A stretch of DNA of 64,000 nucleotides from UBA2970 sp965221075 (GTDB lineage Bacteria; Verrucomicrobiota; Verrucomicrobiia; Limisphaerales; AAA164-E04). Each line of letters opens with the position of its first letter. Position 1 is the first letter of the stretch. A model generated the notes under the pieces. The model ran no database searches, had not been told where the DNA came from, and saw only the letters and a program-made list of their open reading frames with translations. Shown piece by piece: positions 35,137 to 44,248 of this stretch. Both the position numbers and the translations under genes were made by a program. The stretch is from positions 2,542,001 through 2,606,000 of the forward strand of contig OZ244865.1 in the NCBI GenBank assembly GCA_965221075.1, in the 5' to 3' direction.

Positions 35137-35366
35137 ATCGGTCCTTCCAGGGAAGATTTGGCAGCTGCCCTATGACTTGTCAATGATCGACAGAATCTCA
35201 ATACCCATCGCCCGACACGTGGATCAATCCGACACGGATGGAGCCGTCCCAGCCAACCAGAGATCTGGCGATGCTCTACCTGGGGTGCATTAGCCAGCGC
35301 TTCTCGGCCTCGATGCATCAAGCAGGACACACCATTGGTGCCAAATAGAAGACAATCTATTTTCAT
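35115..35366 (-). pseudogene. Degenerate PIN-like (VapC-type) toxin remnant
   Basis: An 83-codon frame whose ATG overlaps the stop of the preceding gene by 4 bp, as expected for a toxin following its antitoxin. The start KIDCLLFGTNGVSCLMHRGR EAL resembles a VapC N-terminus (LLDTNVVSxLMRG), but the first catalytic aspartate is replaced (FGTN), and similarity is lost after about residue 35. A short stretch in another frame (RAMGIEILSIIDKS) could be part of the missing C-terminus. Probably inactivated by deletion. Assignment is tentative. Confidence 0.4.
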
Positions 35367-36403
35367 GAGCGGATGTCAGATACAGTACGAGCTTGCCGCA
35401 GCTCGACAATCGCCGATTCAAACCCGTCATTCTCGTCACCAGGCCATGTTCCGAACAGATCTTGGGCCGACTTAAGCGGCTTCACATTTTGAACATCGGC
35501 CAGATCTTCCAAGGCATGTGCCCCCCAAAACGACGTGCGGAATGCGATCCCCTTGGGCAAGAGTCCGGTGGTTGCTCCTGCCTTGTCGTACAGCGGCTCA
35601 ATATCATGAATTCTGATGCTGGTTGTCCTGCCAGCGGATGGATCCTCGATTGGCTCGCCGACCACACGAACATATCCAAGAATATTCTCAAGGACCTCGT
35701 CCATATGGGAATCGTCAAAATAGCAGTGGACTGGTTCTCCAAGGGAAGGGTGAACACGGCAGCGGGCGCCTTGTTCGTTGAAGTCGGCCATGAGCAATCT
35801 ACCTTCGATCTTTCGTACGTTTGTTTCCGGATCCTGGATGCGCTCGCAAATCCGAACAAGCCCGCTCGGTGTCAAGGATGCTTCAATGGGATTGTGCCGG
35901 TTTCTCAGACGGAACGACACCCTGGTGATACCATGCCCAAGAACCATTCCGGCATCTCGCCATGCCATGAGAACTCCGATGTCGTAGCCAATCGGCAGAG
36001 TGCCGGTGTTGCCATCAGTTTGAACCGTCGCCAAACCGTCAATCGCCATTTGCAGGATTTCCCTCCCTGCATCCATGCAGGGAAACTGCTGATCCGGCCT
36101 GCTACGCTCAAAGCCAAGAACCGCCGCTGCGATTCCAGAGTTCAGGGACACGAGCTGAAGGTTCACATCGCCCTCGACGCTTCCCCGAATCTTGCCCCTG
36201 CGCCGACTCTCAGCTTTGCCGCGAAGCACACGACCGACGCGCTGCAATACCTTGTTCATGCTAGACAGAAAGCGCACCAGCTGGGGCACGGGGAACGTCC
36301 CCTGTCCAACAACGCTACCATGAAAGCGCATTAACAACATAGGGACTTTCTGATTCATGGTCCGGCCATCTTGGTAGGCTCTATTGAATTTCGTGTAGAT
36401 CAT
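35363..36403 (-). CDS. Putative antitoxin-like protein of unknown family
   Basis: A 346-residue soluble protein. Its last 45 residues (LEDLADVQNVKPLKSAQDLF GTWPGDENDGFESAIVELRQ) resemble the tail of short proteins encoded before PIN-domain toxins, in which a LEELAxxQGVxPV helix and an acidic WPEDES segment wrap the toxin. The large N-terminal part (MLLMRFHGSVVGQGTFPVPQ, LVSLNSGIAAAVLGFERS) is not known to me but has the look of a conserved beta-rich domain. The overlapping PIN-like remnant supports a former toxin-antitoxin pair. MNQKVPML at residue 16 could be the true start. Confidence 0.6.
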   Translation of the reverse strand: MIYTKFNRAYQDGRTMNQKVPMLLMRFHGSVVGQGTFPVPQLVRFLSSMNKVLQRVGRVLRGKAESRRRGKIRGSVEGDVNLQLVSLNSGIAAAVLGFERSRPDQQFPCMDAGREILQMAIDGLATVQTDGNTGTLPIGYDIGVLMAWRDAGMVLGHGITRVSFRLRNRHNPIEASLTPSGLVRICERIQDPETNVRKIEGRLLMADFNEQGARCRVHPSLGEPVHCYFDDSHMDEVLENILGYVRVVGEPIEDPSAGRTTSIRIHDIEPLYDKAGATTGLLPKGIAFRTSFWGAHALEDLADVQNVKPLKSAQDLFGTWPGDENDGFESAIVELRQARTVSDIRS

Positions 36404-37124
36404 GCGATATCAGGTGTTTCCGCTAGACCTTTATTATTCCCATCGGGCTATGTCTCCAAAACCTGAAACTCTCCTATTACTTTCTACCTGTGACCGTGTC
36501 AACCTTTCGAAGGATGATCCATCGTACAGCACCGGAATCGGCCGCGAACGGCCAAGCCGTTCGCGGCCGAGATCCTGCCAGATCTTGGACGATCTCGAGC
36601 AGTAGTACAGCAGGAATAATGGATGGACGGCGATCCGTTGTGTGGGAATAGCTGCCATCGTGATCTTCATTCGAACGCTTTTGTTGGTTGCTCAACTCGA
36701 TATCCGAGGCATCCCTGTCTTGACAAATGTCAGCCACCTTCCGCCAGGGACCAGACAGCGTATCAGGATCGTGCGCTTGATTATCTGTCGTATCAAGCAG
36801 AAGAACGACGTGATGATGTTTCGGACCTATGAGACTGTCGTGGATTCGTATTACCAGCACAGAAACGGAATCCTTGCTTCATGTGAACTCCGATCCGGAC
36901 TCGGGCAGACATCCGATTGGAGTTGTAACTGACTGGCTCTGAAAGGTGAATCTTGTCATTGGATCAAGACGGATTTCGTCGCTCTCGGCACTACGGGATC
37001 CACTCAAGATCGCGTTGGCAATTTGAATGAATGCCTCTTGGGGGCTTGGAACACGATGTTCCTGCAAGGGGGACCCAGGATCGGGTTTGCTCCCACAGCT
37101 CCCGGCCCGTATGGTCGCCCGCCA
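36404..37124. other. Intergenic region with strong hairpin
   Basis: No gene supported. A perfect 15-bp inverted repeat with a three-base loop CAA lies at 36538-36570 (TCGGCCGCGAACGGC and complement), immediately followed by a second imperfect palindrome around CGAGATC/GATCTCG (36568-36598). The rest is mixed-composition spacer. Confidence 0.55.
36538..36570. repeat. 15-bp perfect hairpin
   Basis: Stem TCGGCCGCGAACGGC, loop CAA, complementary stem. It contains CGGCCG palindromes and no T-run, so it is more like a REP or protein-binding palindrome than a terminator. Confidence 0.75.
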
Positions 37125-38603
37125 GTGATTCGCAACATCATCTTCGACTGGTGCGGCACCCTGATGGACGACATGGAGGCCGTCTGGCTGGCCACCAACC
37201 ACACCCTGGCCCGGGCGGGGGTCCCGGCCCTCAGCCTGGAGGCGTTCCGGCGAGAATTCGAGCTTCCCTTCCGCCACTTCTACGAGCGGCTCACCCCCCA
37301 CGTGACCCTCACCCAGCTGGACATCTGGTACAAGCGGGACTTCAGGAGCGAGATGCACCGGGTGCGCCCCCTGCCCCACTCCCTCGGCTTCCTCCGCTTC
37401 TGCCGGGAGAGAGGCATCCGCATGTTCGTGCTCAGCTCCATCCACCCCAGCCATTTCCAGCTCCACATGGAGATCACCCGATTCGCCCCCTTCTTCACCG
37501 AGACCTTCGTGGGGATCGAGGACAAGCGCAAGGCCATCGCGGGGATCGTGGAACGCTACGGGATGAAGTGGGAGGACACCCTGTTCGTGGGCGACATGCG
37601 CCACGATATCGAGTCGGCCCGGGCCGGCAACATCGTCTCCTGCGCGGTGCTCACCGGCTTCGACTCCGCCGACGAGCTGCGGGACTCCGCCCCCGACCTG
37701 ACGGTGGATAACCTCGATCAGCTGCGCGAGATCCTGGAGGAGAACCAGGGCTCCCTCCCCCTGCCCCAGCCCCCGAGGGCCGCCCGCCATCCCCTGGCCA
37801 CGGTCGGCGCCCTGGTCTTCGACTCCCAGGGGCGGGCGCTGATGACCCGGTCCCGGAAGTGGTCTCACCGGTGGGGAATACCCGGGGGGAAGATCCGCCG
37901 GGGGGAGACCGCCGAGGAGGGCCTGCGCCGCGAGATCCTCGAGGAGACCGGACTGGAGATCGAGAACATCCGCATGGCGATGGTCCAGGACGCCATCGAT
38001 CCTGATGAATTTCACGAACCGGCCCACTTCCTCCTGCTCAACTACACCGCCACCGCTGCCTCCTCCGGCCCGGTGCGGCTCAACCAGGAGGCCCACGACT
38101 ACCGGTGGGCGCAGCTGGACGAGGCGCTCGGCATGGATCTCAACGCGCCCACCAGGAACCTGATCGAAAGAGTGCGGAGCGAAGGTCCCCGATCCGGGCA
38201 GGATCCGCAGAGTCCCGACCTGATCCACCTGGAGGACATAGAGGTCCACTGCCGCATCGGGGCCGAGGACGCCGAGCGGGCGCACCCTCAGAGGCTTCTG
38301 GTCCGTGTGATCCTGGAGGCTTCGCTGGACAGGGCGGCGGCGAGCGACCGCCTGTCGGACACCATCGACTACGCCCGCCTGGTGGAGGACCTCCGCTCCT
38401 TCGTGCAGGGAAGGACCTGGATCCTGCTGGAGCGGCTCGTCCACGAGCTCTGCCAGCGGATCCTGCTCGGATTCGGAGGCCGGAAGGTCACGGTGGAGGC
38501 CAGGAAGCAGGTCCTCCACGCTACCCGCTACGTGTCGGTCAGGCGCACCCTCGCCTCAGGGCTGGGGGAGGCTCCTGCGCAGCTGCGACTCGACCTGCCG
38601 TAG
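37125..38603 (+). CDS. HAD-Nudix-FolB three-domain fusion, candidate folate-pathway enzyme
   Basis: A 492-residue protein starting at GTG where the HAD domain begins (an in-frame ATG at 37023 adds 34 unconvincing residues). Residues 1-215 are a HAD hydrolase: IIFDWCGTLMDD, FVLSSIHPSHFQ, and LFVGDMRHDIESARAGN. Residues 222-355 are a Nudix domain with an intact box, GKIRRGETAEEGLRREILEE TGL. Residues 366-479 are dihydroneopterin aldolase (IHLEDIEVHCRIGAEDAERA, DTIDYARLVEDL, ILLERLVHELCQ). Nudix, phosphatase and aldolase steps are consecutive in folate synthesis, so one polypeptide may run from dihydroneopterin triphosphate to hydroxymethyl-dihydropterin. The HAD motif I has Cys at the usual second Asp. 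Confidence 0.88.
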   Translation: MIRNIIFDWCGTLMDDMEAVWLATNHTLARAGVPALSLEAFRREFELPFRHFYERLTPHVTLTQLDIWYKRDFRSEMHRVRPLPHSLGFLRFCRERGIRMFVLSSIHPSHFQLHMEITRFAPFFTETFVGIEDKRKAIAGIVERYGMKWEDTLFVGDMRHDIESARAGNIVSCAVLTGFDSADELRDSAPDLTVDNLDQLREILEENQGSLPLPQPPRAARHPLATVGALVFDSQGRALMTRSRKWSHRWGIPGGKIRRGETAEEGLRREILEETGLEIENIRMAMVQDAIDPDEFHEPAHFLLLNYTATAASSGPVRLNQEAHDYRWAQLDEALGMDLNAPTRNLIERVRSEGPRSGQDPQSPDLIHLEDIEVHCRIGAEDAERAHPQRLLVRVILEASLDRAAASDRLSDTIDYARLVEDLRSFVQGRTWILLERLVHELCQRILLGFGGRKVTVEARKQVLHATRYVSVRRTLASGLGEAPAQLRLDLP

Positions 38604-39917
38604 CGACAGGTCGGTCTGGGACGCCAGGCCAGCGGTCACTCCCGCCACCGAGGCAGCCGACACCGAGGTGCCCTGGATCAGGTAGGTGGAGCCGTCGTAG
38701 GCTATGTGGGAGTGCCCCGGAGCCACCACGTCGACGAAGGTCCCGTTGTTGGCGTAGGGGGCCAGGGAGCCGTCGGGAAGCGAGGAGGTGACCGCCAGGA
38801 ATTCGGGATAGGCAGCAGGAAAGATCTCCCTGGTGCCGCCCTCGTTGCCCGCCGCCCCTATGAACACCACCCCCTGGCTGTGGGCTTCGGCGACGATATC
38901 GCGCAGGAAGGGAGCCGACTCCTCGCCTCCCAGGCTCAGGCTGAAGACGCCGGCCCCCATCTTCAGGCCGGCGACGATGCCGGCGGCCACCTGGAAGGTG
39001 GAGGTCTCCTCGGCGCTGCCGTAGATGTCCACTGGCAGGATGCGCACATCGGCAGGCTCGTTGGCGACCACTTGCCCAATCCCTTCCAGCAGGGTGAGGG
39101 CCATGGTGGTTCCATGGGTCGGCTCTCCACCGAGGGGAGCCTCCTGCCCCTCGCCCAGGACCACCGGATCCAGGAGGAAATCGGAGAGCCCCGGGGCATC
39201 CTGCTGCACCTGGGTGTCCAGCAAGGCCACCACCAGGGTGTCCTCGCCCACCTCGGGATTGGCCCGCACCTGGAACGGATCGAGGATCGGAGGCCCTGCC
39301 CCCAGATCGGGGGACAAGCCCGGCAGGCGGTAGTTGTCGGCCACATCGATGCCATCCTCATGGGCCAGCAGCTCCCTGGCCCGATCGGCGCTCTCGGCGT
39401 CCTTGAAGCGGAAAAGCCAGGCATCGTGGCCCTCGATGCTGCCGACGATCTGGGCCCTGAGGCTCCGGGCCATATCCCGGACTTCGGCCTCGCTCCCCGA
39501 TCCGAACGTGAGGATCAGCTCGTTGTCGATGCGGGCGTCCGGCTCGGGCGCCTCCAGGCGCTTGATCGCAGCTGCGGCGGAGTTGCGGTAGACGCACAGC
39601 TTCGGCCTGCCCTCGCGGTCCTGCATCAGGGCGAAGTTCCACACCCCCAGAATGCGCCGCAGGGCTCGGTGAGCCGGAAGGGGGCCGAAGCGCATGGTCA
39701 GTTCAGCCTCCAGCTCGGGCTCGATCCACACCTGCCAACCGGTCTGGCTGGAGAGGGAGATCAGGACATCCACCAGGGAATCCTTCTCCAGGGAGGCCTC
39801 CACTGTCCGGGTGGCGGGATCCCACCGGATCCCTGGATCGGCGCGGATCCACGCCGCCATGGCCCCCAGGATCCCCAATGCCAGCAGTCCCCTCATTGCT
39901 CCATTCGGGTTCAACAC
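38556..39917 (-). CDS. Exported S8 (subtilisin-like) protease with N-terminal STN-like domain
   Basis: A 453-residue protein; MRGLLALGILGAMAAWIRAD at residue 8 is a probable signal peptide. Residues 40-120 (ASLEKDSLVDVLISLSSQTG, LTMRFGPLPAHRALRRILGV) resemble the STN/secretin short domain found at the N-terminus of TonB-linked receptors and secretins. The S8 catalytic triad is visible: Asp in LVVALLDTQVQQD, His in EPTHGTTMALTL, Ser in IQGTSVSAASVAGVTAGLAS, with VVFIGAAGNEGG as the oxyanion asparagine. Its 3' end overlaps the convergent FolB fusion by 48 bp. Confidence 0.87.
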   Translation of the reverse strand: MLNPNGAMRGLLALGILGAMAAWIRADPGIRWDPATRTVEASLEKDSLVDVLISLSSQTGWQVWIEPELEAELTMRFGPLPAHRALRRILGVWNFALMQDREGRPKLCVYRNSAAAAIKRLEAPEPDARIDNELILTFGSGSEAEVRDMARSLRAQIVGSIEGHDAWLFRFKDAESADRARELLAHEDGIDVADNYRLPGLSPDLGAGPPILDPFQVRANPEVGEDTLVVALLDTQVQQDAPGLSDFLLDPVVLGEGQEAPLGGEPTHGTTMALTLLEGIGQVVANEPADVRILPVDIYGSAEETSTFQVAAGIVAGLKMGAGVFSLSLGGEESAPFLRDIVAEAHSQGVVFIGAAGNEGGTREIFPAAYPEFLAVTSSLPDGSLAPYANNGTFVDVVAPGHSHIAYDGSTYLIQGTSVSAASVAGVTAGLASQTDLSLRQVESQLRRSLPQP

Positions 39918-39942
39918 CCGCAGCGACTCAAGGTTGCGCTCC

Positions 39943-42588
39943 TCAGCCGCTCCCGATGCGCGCCCTGACGAAGAACGGGCCGTCGCTCTCCCTGGGAAGG
40001 GGCAGGGACTTGAGCGTCCCCCTCTCCCCCCGGAAGGGATCCTCCACTCCCGGATCGAGGGTCCGCCAGGGCGAATCGAGACTGCTGGTGGCCTCCAGCT
40101 CCAGGACCAGCCCCGGATCGGAGACCGCAGGGAACCGCAGCTGGAGCGAGTCGCCCTGCCTCAGGATCTGCAGCCGCCAGTAGTCCCCGGAATCGGCCGG
40201 ATCGGTGACGAGACGGTACTCCAGCATGTTGGACATTCCGTCCCCGTCGGCGTCTCCCCCCTCATCGGCCACCTCTCCCAGGTGCCTCAGGGACCACTCC
40301 TGGTAGGCCTCCCTCGGCAGCGACTGGGAGATCCACCGCGAGATCGCCTCGATGGCCCGGTGGTCGGGGACGCGGGTGGCCACCGGAGGCATGCGATCGC
40401 TTCCGGTGGAGATCATCCGCTGCAGCAGCTCCGAGGCGGAAGGCTCCCCCGGAACCACCACCCGGCGGGCTGGACTCAGCGAAGAATTGGCCAGGGCTCC
40501 CCCGACGATCCCGGCCTCGGCCAGGGGAGCCTCCATCCGGGCGTCCCAAAGTCCGATGGCCTCTCCTCCCGGCCGGTGGCACTGGCCGCAGTTGACATGC
40601 AGGTAGGAGCGAACCCGCTCCTCCAGATCGGCCTCCTGATCGTCGAGAGGCGACAGAAGCCGAGACGGAACAGGCTCCCGTTCCAGGTACCCTGCCTGGT
40701 GGAGGGCCTGGAGCTGGGGCCCATGGAAGCCCTCCCGGTCCAGCTGCTCGGCGGAGAAACCCAGAGCCCCGCCCGCCTGGCGGGTGTGGCAGGCCAGGCA
40801 CTCGCTGCGTCCTGGATAGCGCCAGAGCACGCTTCTGAGCCCGTCCTCCGCCTCGATCTCCAGCAGCTCGTCCCGGCCCTCGGCCTCCACCAGCCGGGCC
40901 TCCCTGCCGTCCTCGTCCCACCGGTAGGTGATCCCGTAGACCCCGCTTCCGGCCTCTCCGGCAGGCTCCCTGACCAGAAACCTGGTCTCGAGGCGGCGGC
41001 GGGATCCGGGATCCCCCTCAGCCATCTCCATCTCGAAGTGCTTGATCCAGACCATCCCCTCGGGGAAGGACCAGGGGCCCGAGGGGGAGTTGCCGATGAG
41101 GAGGTCGGTATCAGGCAGGGCGAACCAGCGCCGCTTGTCGGCCCCGTCCGACCAGAAAGGGGCGCGGATCCGGTAGGGAACGATCCCCGGCTGCGGCTCC
41201 AGGGTGGAGAGATCCCGGAAGGCTCCGGTCTCCGAGAGGGTGGCGGGGAAGCCGGGCCCGCCCCCGGAGGACCGGGGCTCCAGGCGCAGAAGGCGGTTGG
41301 AGTTGAGATCGGCCACCAGGACGTCGCCGTTGCGGGGATCGGTGCCGAAAGCGGAGATCCCCACTTCCCGGGCCAGCCGCTCCCACTGCGGCGGCCGATC
41401 CTCGCGGAGGCGCAGCGACCAGATGTTGCCGCTGACGTAGTCGCCGAACACGTAGGCCCCGTAGAGGTCCGGAATGCGGCCTCCCCGGTAGAACACTCCT
41501 CCGGTCACCGACTTGCCCTGGAAGGTCCCGGTCCCGTGGGGGTACTCCAGGATCGGCTCCTGGAAGCTCGCTCCGGAGGGAGCCGGGCGCCACGGCCCGT
41601 CCAGGCTTCCCTCCCGGTAGTTCCATCCGTAGTTGCCTCCCCTCTCGACAAGGTTGATCTCCTCGCGCCGCCCCTGCCCCACATCCCCGGTGTACAGCGC
41701 GCCGGTGGCCGGGTCGAAGGCCATGCGCCAGGGATTGCGCAGGCCCACCGCCCAGAACTCGGTGCGCACCCGGTCCGTAGCAAGCCGGCGCCCCAGGAAC
41801 TCCGTGGCTCCCACCCAGGGGTTGTCGGGAGGCACCCGGAACCGGGCGCCGCCGACAGGATCCACGGGGATGGCGGCATGGGGATTGGGGGGCAGGCTGC
41901 CCTCGCGCCGGTCCACGTCAAGGCGCAGGATCCCGGCGAAGAAGTCTCGGTCCAGCCGCTGGCTGTTGCCCAGGCTGTCGTTGGCGGCCCCCTCGTCCCC
42001 CAGGGCCAAGTAGAGGTAGCCGTCGGGCCCGAAGTGGAGATCCCCTCCGTTGTGGTTGCCGGCGTCGTCGGCCTGGCTGATCAGCACCAGCTCCGAATCG
42101 ATCAGGCCCCGGTCCGGATCGAGGGGGTCGACCTGGAAGCGGGAGAGGCGGTTGGGGGAGCGCGCCCCCCTGGCGGTGTAGAACACGTAGAAGTAGCCGT
42201 TGTCCCGGTAGCGGGGATGAAAGGCCAGTCCCAGGACTCCCTGCTCGCCCGCGCCAGACTCGGCGATGCGGCTGAGGGAGAGGAACAGGGAGCGCCCCGG
42301 ATCCTCCCCGCCGTCCACCACCCAGATCCTACCCCGGCGCTCCACCACGAAGAGGCGCTGGTCGTCTCCGGGGGGGCTCGTCAGGGCCACAGGATGGCTG
42401 AAGCTGGGCAGCCGGGAGAATGCCTGCTCCAGTCCGTAGCCTGACTGCGGGGGAAGGGATGGAAGCGCCAGGGCGAGGGCGGGCTCCCGCTGCAGGGGCT
42501 GGCCCACGGAGGCCAGCGCCGCGCCCCAGAGCAGGACCCCCGCCATCGAGCCTCGCCAGCAAAGCCCTGCATCTCTCCTGCGAGCCAT
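39943..42588 (-). CDS. Exported PQQ-type sugar dehydrogenase with cytochrome c domain
   Basis: An 881-residue exported protein. The beta-propeller of soluble glucose/sorbosone dehydrogenases comes first: SHPVALTSPPGDDQRLFVVE, GVLGLAFHPRYRDNGYFYVF, GGDLHFGPDGYLYLALGDEG, FWAVGLRNPWRMAFDPATG, YGWNYREGSLDG. A linker then leads to a region with two heme-binding CxxCH motifs (SECLACHTRQ and VNCGQCHRPGGEAIG). The C-terminus has a calcium-binding repeat (GGDADGDGMSNMLEYRLVTD). The start at 42588 gives a plausible signal peptide (GSMAGVLLWGAALASVGQ); MAGVLL at 42546 is an alternative. It probably oxidises a sugar in the periplasm and passes electrons to the heme domain. Confidence 0.87.
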   Translation of the reverse strand: MARRRDAGLCWRGSMAGVLLWGAALASVGQPLQREPALALALPSLPPQSGYGLEQAFSRLPSFSHPVALTSPPGDDQRLFVVERRGRIWVVDGGEDPGRSLFLSLSRIAESGAGEQGVLGLAFHPRYRDNGYFYVFYTARGARSPNRLSRFQVDPLDPDRGLIDSELVLISQADDAGNHNGGDLHFGPDGYLYLALGDEGAANDSLGNSQRLDRDFFAGILRLDVDRREGSLPPNPHAAIPVDPVGGARFRVPPDNPWVGATEFLGRRLATDRVRTEFWAVGLRNPWRMAFDPATGALYTGDVGQGRREEINLVERGGNYGWNYREGSLDGPWRPAPSGASFQEPILEYPHGTGTFQGKSVTGGVFYRGGRIPDLYGAYVFGDYVSGNIWSLRLREDRPPQWERLAREVGISAFGTDPRNGDVLVADLNSNRLLRLEPRSSGGGPGFPATLSETGAFRDLSTLEPQPGIVPYRIRAPFWSDGADKRRWFALPDTDLLIGNSPSGPWSFPEGMVWIKHFEMEMAEGDPGSRRRLETRFLVREPAGEAGSGVYGITYRWDEDGREARLVEAEGRDELLEIEAEDGLRSVLWRYPGRSECLACHTRQAGGALGFSAEQLDREGFHGPQLQALHQAGYLEREPVPSRLLSPLDDQEADLEERVRSYLHVNCGQCHRPGGEAIGLWDARMEAPLAEAGIVGGALANSSLSPARRVVVPGEPSASELLQRMISTGSDRMPPVATRVPDHRAIEAISRWISQSLPREAYQEWSLRHLGEVADEGGDADGDGMSNMLEYRLVTDPADSGDYWRLQILRQGDSLQLRFPAVSDPGLVLELEATSSLDSPWRTLDPGVEDPFRGERGTLKSLPLPRESDGPFFVRARIGSG

Positions 42589-42790
42589 CTGGTACCTACA
42601 CTGCCGCAGTTCCGCCCGGCTGGCCATGGCAAAATAGCGTCGCCAACCGGCCCCGGCTTCGCGCTTGCCAGGTGGAAGGGGCGACGCACAATGCCCCCGG
42701 CACGACCCGAGAGCGGACGGTTCCGGGATTCCCGTCCAGGTGAGCACAGGAGCAGCCCACGCCATATCTTCCCGCTAGGGGGGAATCCCC

Positions 42791-44248
42791 ATGACCAGCG
42801 CCCCCGTATGGATCAGCCTGGCCGGGGCCCTGGCCTGCTTCCTCCTGCCCGGCCTTGCCGACAAGGCGGCCAGGCGCGTCTCCCTCGCCACCGCCCTCCT
42901 GGGCCTGGCAGCCTCGCTGTGGCTGTTCCTGAGGTACCCTTCCCTGGCCGGCGAACCGGTGCAGTGGGAGCATTCGCTTCCACTGCTGCCCGCCCTGGGC
43001 CTCCACTGGCGCACCGGGGCGGACGGCATCAGCCTGTCGATGATGGTGCTCACCGGGCTGTCGGCCACCACCGCCGTTCTCTTCTCCTGGAACATCGCCA
43101 GAAGGGTCCGGGAGTACCACGCCCTGGCGCTGCTCCTGGTGGCGGCCGTTTACGGGGTGTTCGTCAGCCAGGACCTGCTCCTGCTGTTCCTCTTCTACGA
43201 GCTGGCGGTGATCCCCAAGTACTTCCTCATCGTCATCTGGGGATCGACCCGCAAGGACTACGCCGCCATGAAGCTGGCGCTCTACTCCTTCGCCGGAGGC
43301 ACCCTGGTGCTGATCGGCCTGTTGTGCGCCTGGGCCGAGGCCGGAGGGGAGGCCTTCGGTTTGCGGGAGCTCCAGGAGCACTCCTTCCCCATAGCGTTCC
43401 AGAAATGGGCCTTTCCGGTGGCCTTCCTTGGATTCGCGGTCCTGGCCGGCATCTGGCCCCTGCACACCTGGGCCCCGGTCGGCCATGTGGCCGCCCCCAC
43501 CGGCGCCTCCATGCTATTGGCCGGGGTGGTAATGAAGCTGGGGGCCTACGGGGCGCTGCGCTTCCCCATGGCCCTGTTCCCCGACGGCTGGGAGGCGTGG
43601 CGGATCTGGGTGGCCCTGCTGGGGGCCATCGGCATCCTCTACGGCGCTCTCGCCGCCCTGGCCCAGAGGGACTTCAAGTTCGTGATCGGCTATTCCAGCA
43701 TCAGCCACATGGGCTTCGTGCTGCTGGGATTCGCCACCCGGGAGGAATGGGGCCTCTCGGGAGCGGTCCTGCAAATGTTCTCCCACGGCCTCCTCGCCTG
43801 CCTGCTCTTCGCGGTGGTGGGGCGGATGATCCACGCCAGGACCGGCACTCGCGACCTCTCGGAGCTGGGCGCTTGGAGGCTCTCCCGCCAGCTGCCCCTG
43901 GCCATGGCGGCCTTCGTGGTGGGGGGCCTGGGAGCCATCGGAATGCCCGGCCTGAGCGGCTTCGTCGCCGAGCTGCACGTCCTGGTGGGGACCTGGAAGG
44001 CCTTCCCCCTCCTGCTGATCCCCGCGGTCCTGGGGATCCTGGTGGGGGCCGGCTACACCCTCTCCGCCTACCAGAGCGCCTTCGCTGCCCGACAGGGGCC
44101 GCCCCGGGACGGTCTGCCCCCCCTCACCCTTCCCGAGAAGGCTGGGGCCCTGGCCCTGATGGCGGCCACCCTGCTGGCCGGCCTGTTCCCGGGCCTGCTC
44201 CTGGACCGGATCCTCCCGGCGATGGATCTCTGGATCCCGGGTAGATGA
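42791..44248 (+). CDS. nuoM: NADH-quinone oxidoreductase subunit M
   Basis: A 485-residue antiporter-like proton-pumping subunit of complex I with about 14 transmembrane helices. Landmarks: LHWRTGADGISLSMMVLTGL, LLFLFYELAVIPKYFLIVIW with the conserved helix-5 glutamate, GIWPLHTWAPVGHVAAPTGA, FKFVIGYSSISHMGFVLLGF and GAIGMPGLSGFVAELHVLVG. The conserved lysine of the discontinuous helix is in FQKWAFPVAFLGFA. Its stop overlaps the nuoN start (ATGATG), indicating coupling. Confidence 0.95.
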   Translation: MTSAPVWISLAGALACFLLPGLADKAARRVSLATALLGLAASLWLFLRYPSLAGEPVQWEHSLPLLPALGLHWRTGADGISLSMMVLTGLSATTAVLFSWNIARRVREYHALALLLVAAVYGVFVSQDLLLLFLFYELAVIPKYFLIVIWGSTRKDYAAMKLALYSFAGGTLVLIGLLCAWAEAGGEAFGLRELQEHSFPIAFQKWAFPVAFLGFAVLAGIWPLHTWAPVGHVAAPTGASMLLAGVVMKLGAYGALRFPMALFPDGWEAWRIWVALLGAIGILYGALAALAQRDFKFVIGYSSISHMGFVLLGFATREEWGLSGAVLQMFSHGLLACLLFAVVGRMIHARTGTRDLSELGAWRLSRQLPLAMAAFVVGGLGAIGMPGLSGFVAELHVLVGTWKAFPLLLIPAVLGILVGAGYTLSAYQSAFAARQGPPRDGLPPLTLPEKAGALALMAATLLAGLFPGLLLDRILPAMDLWIPGR

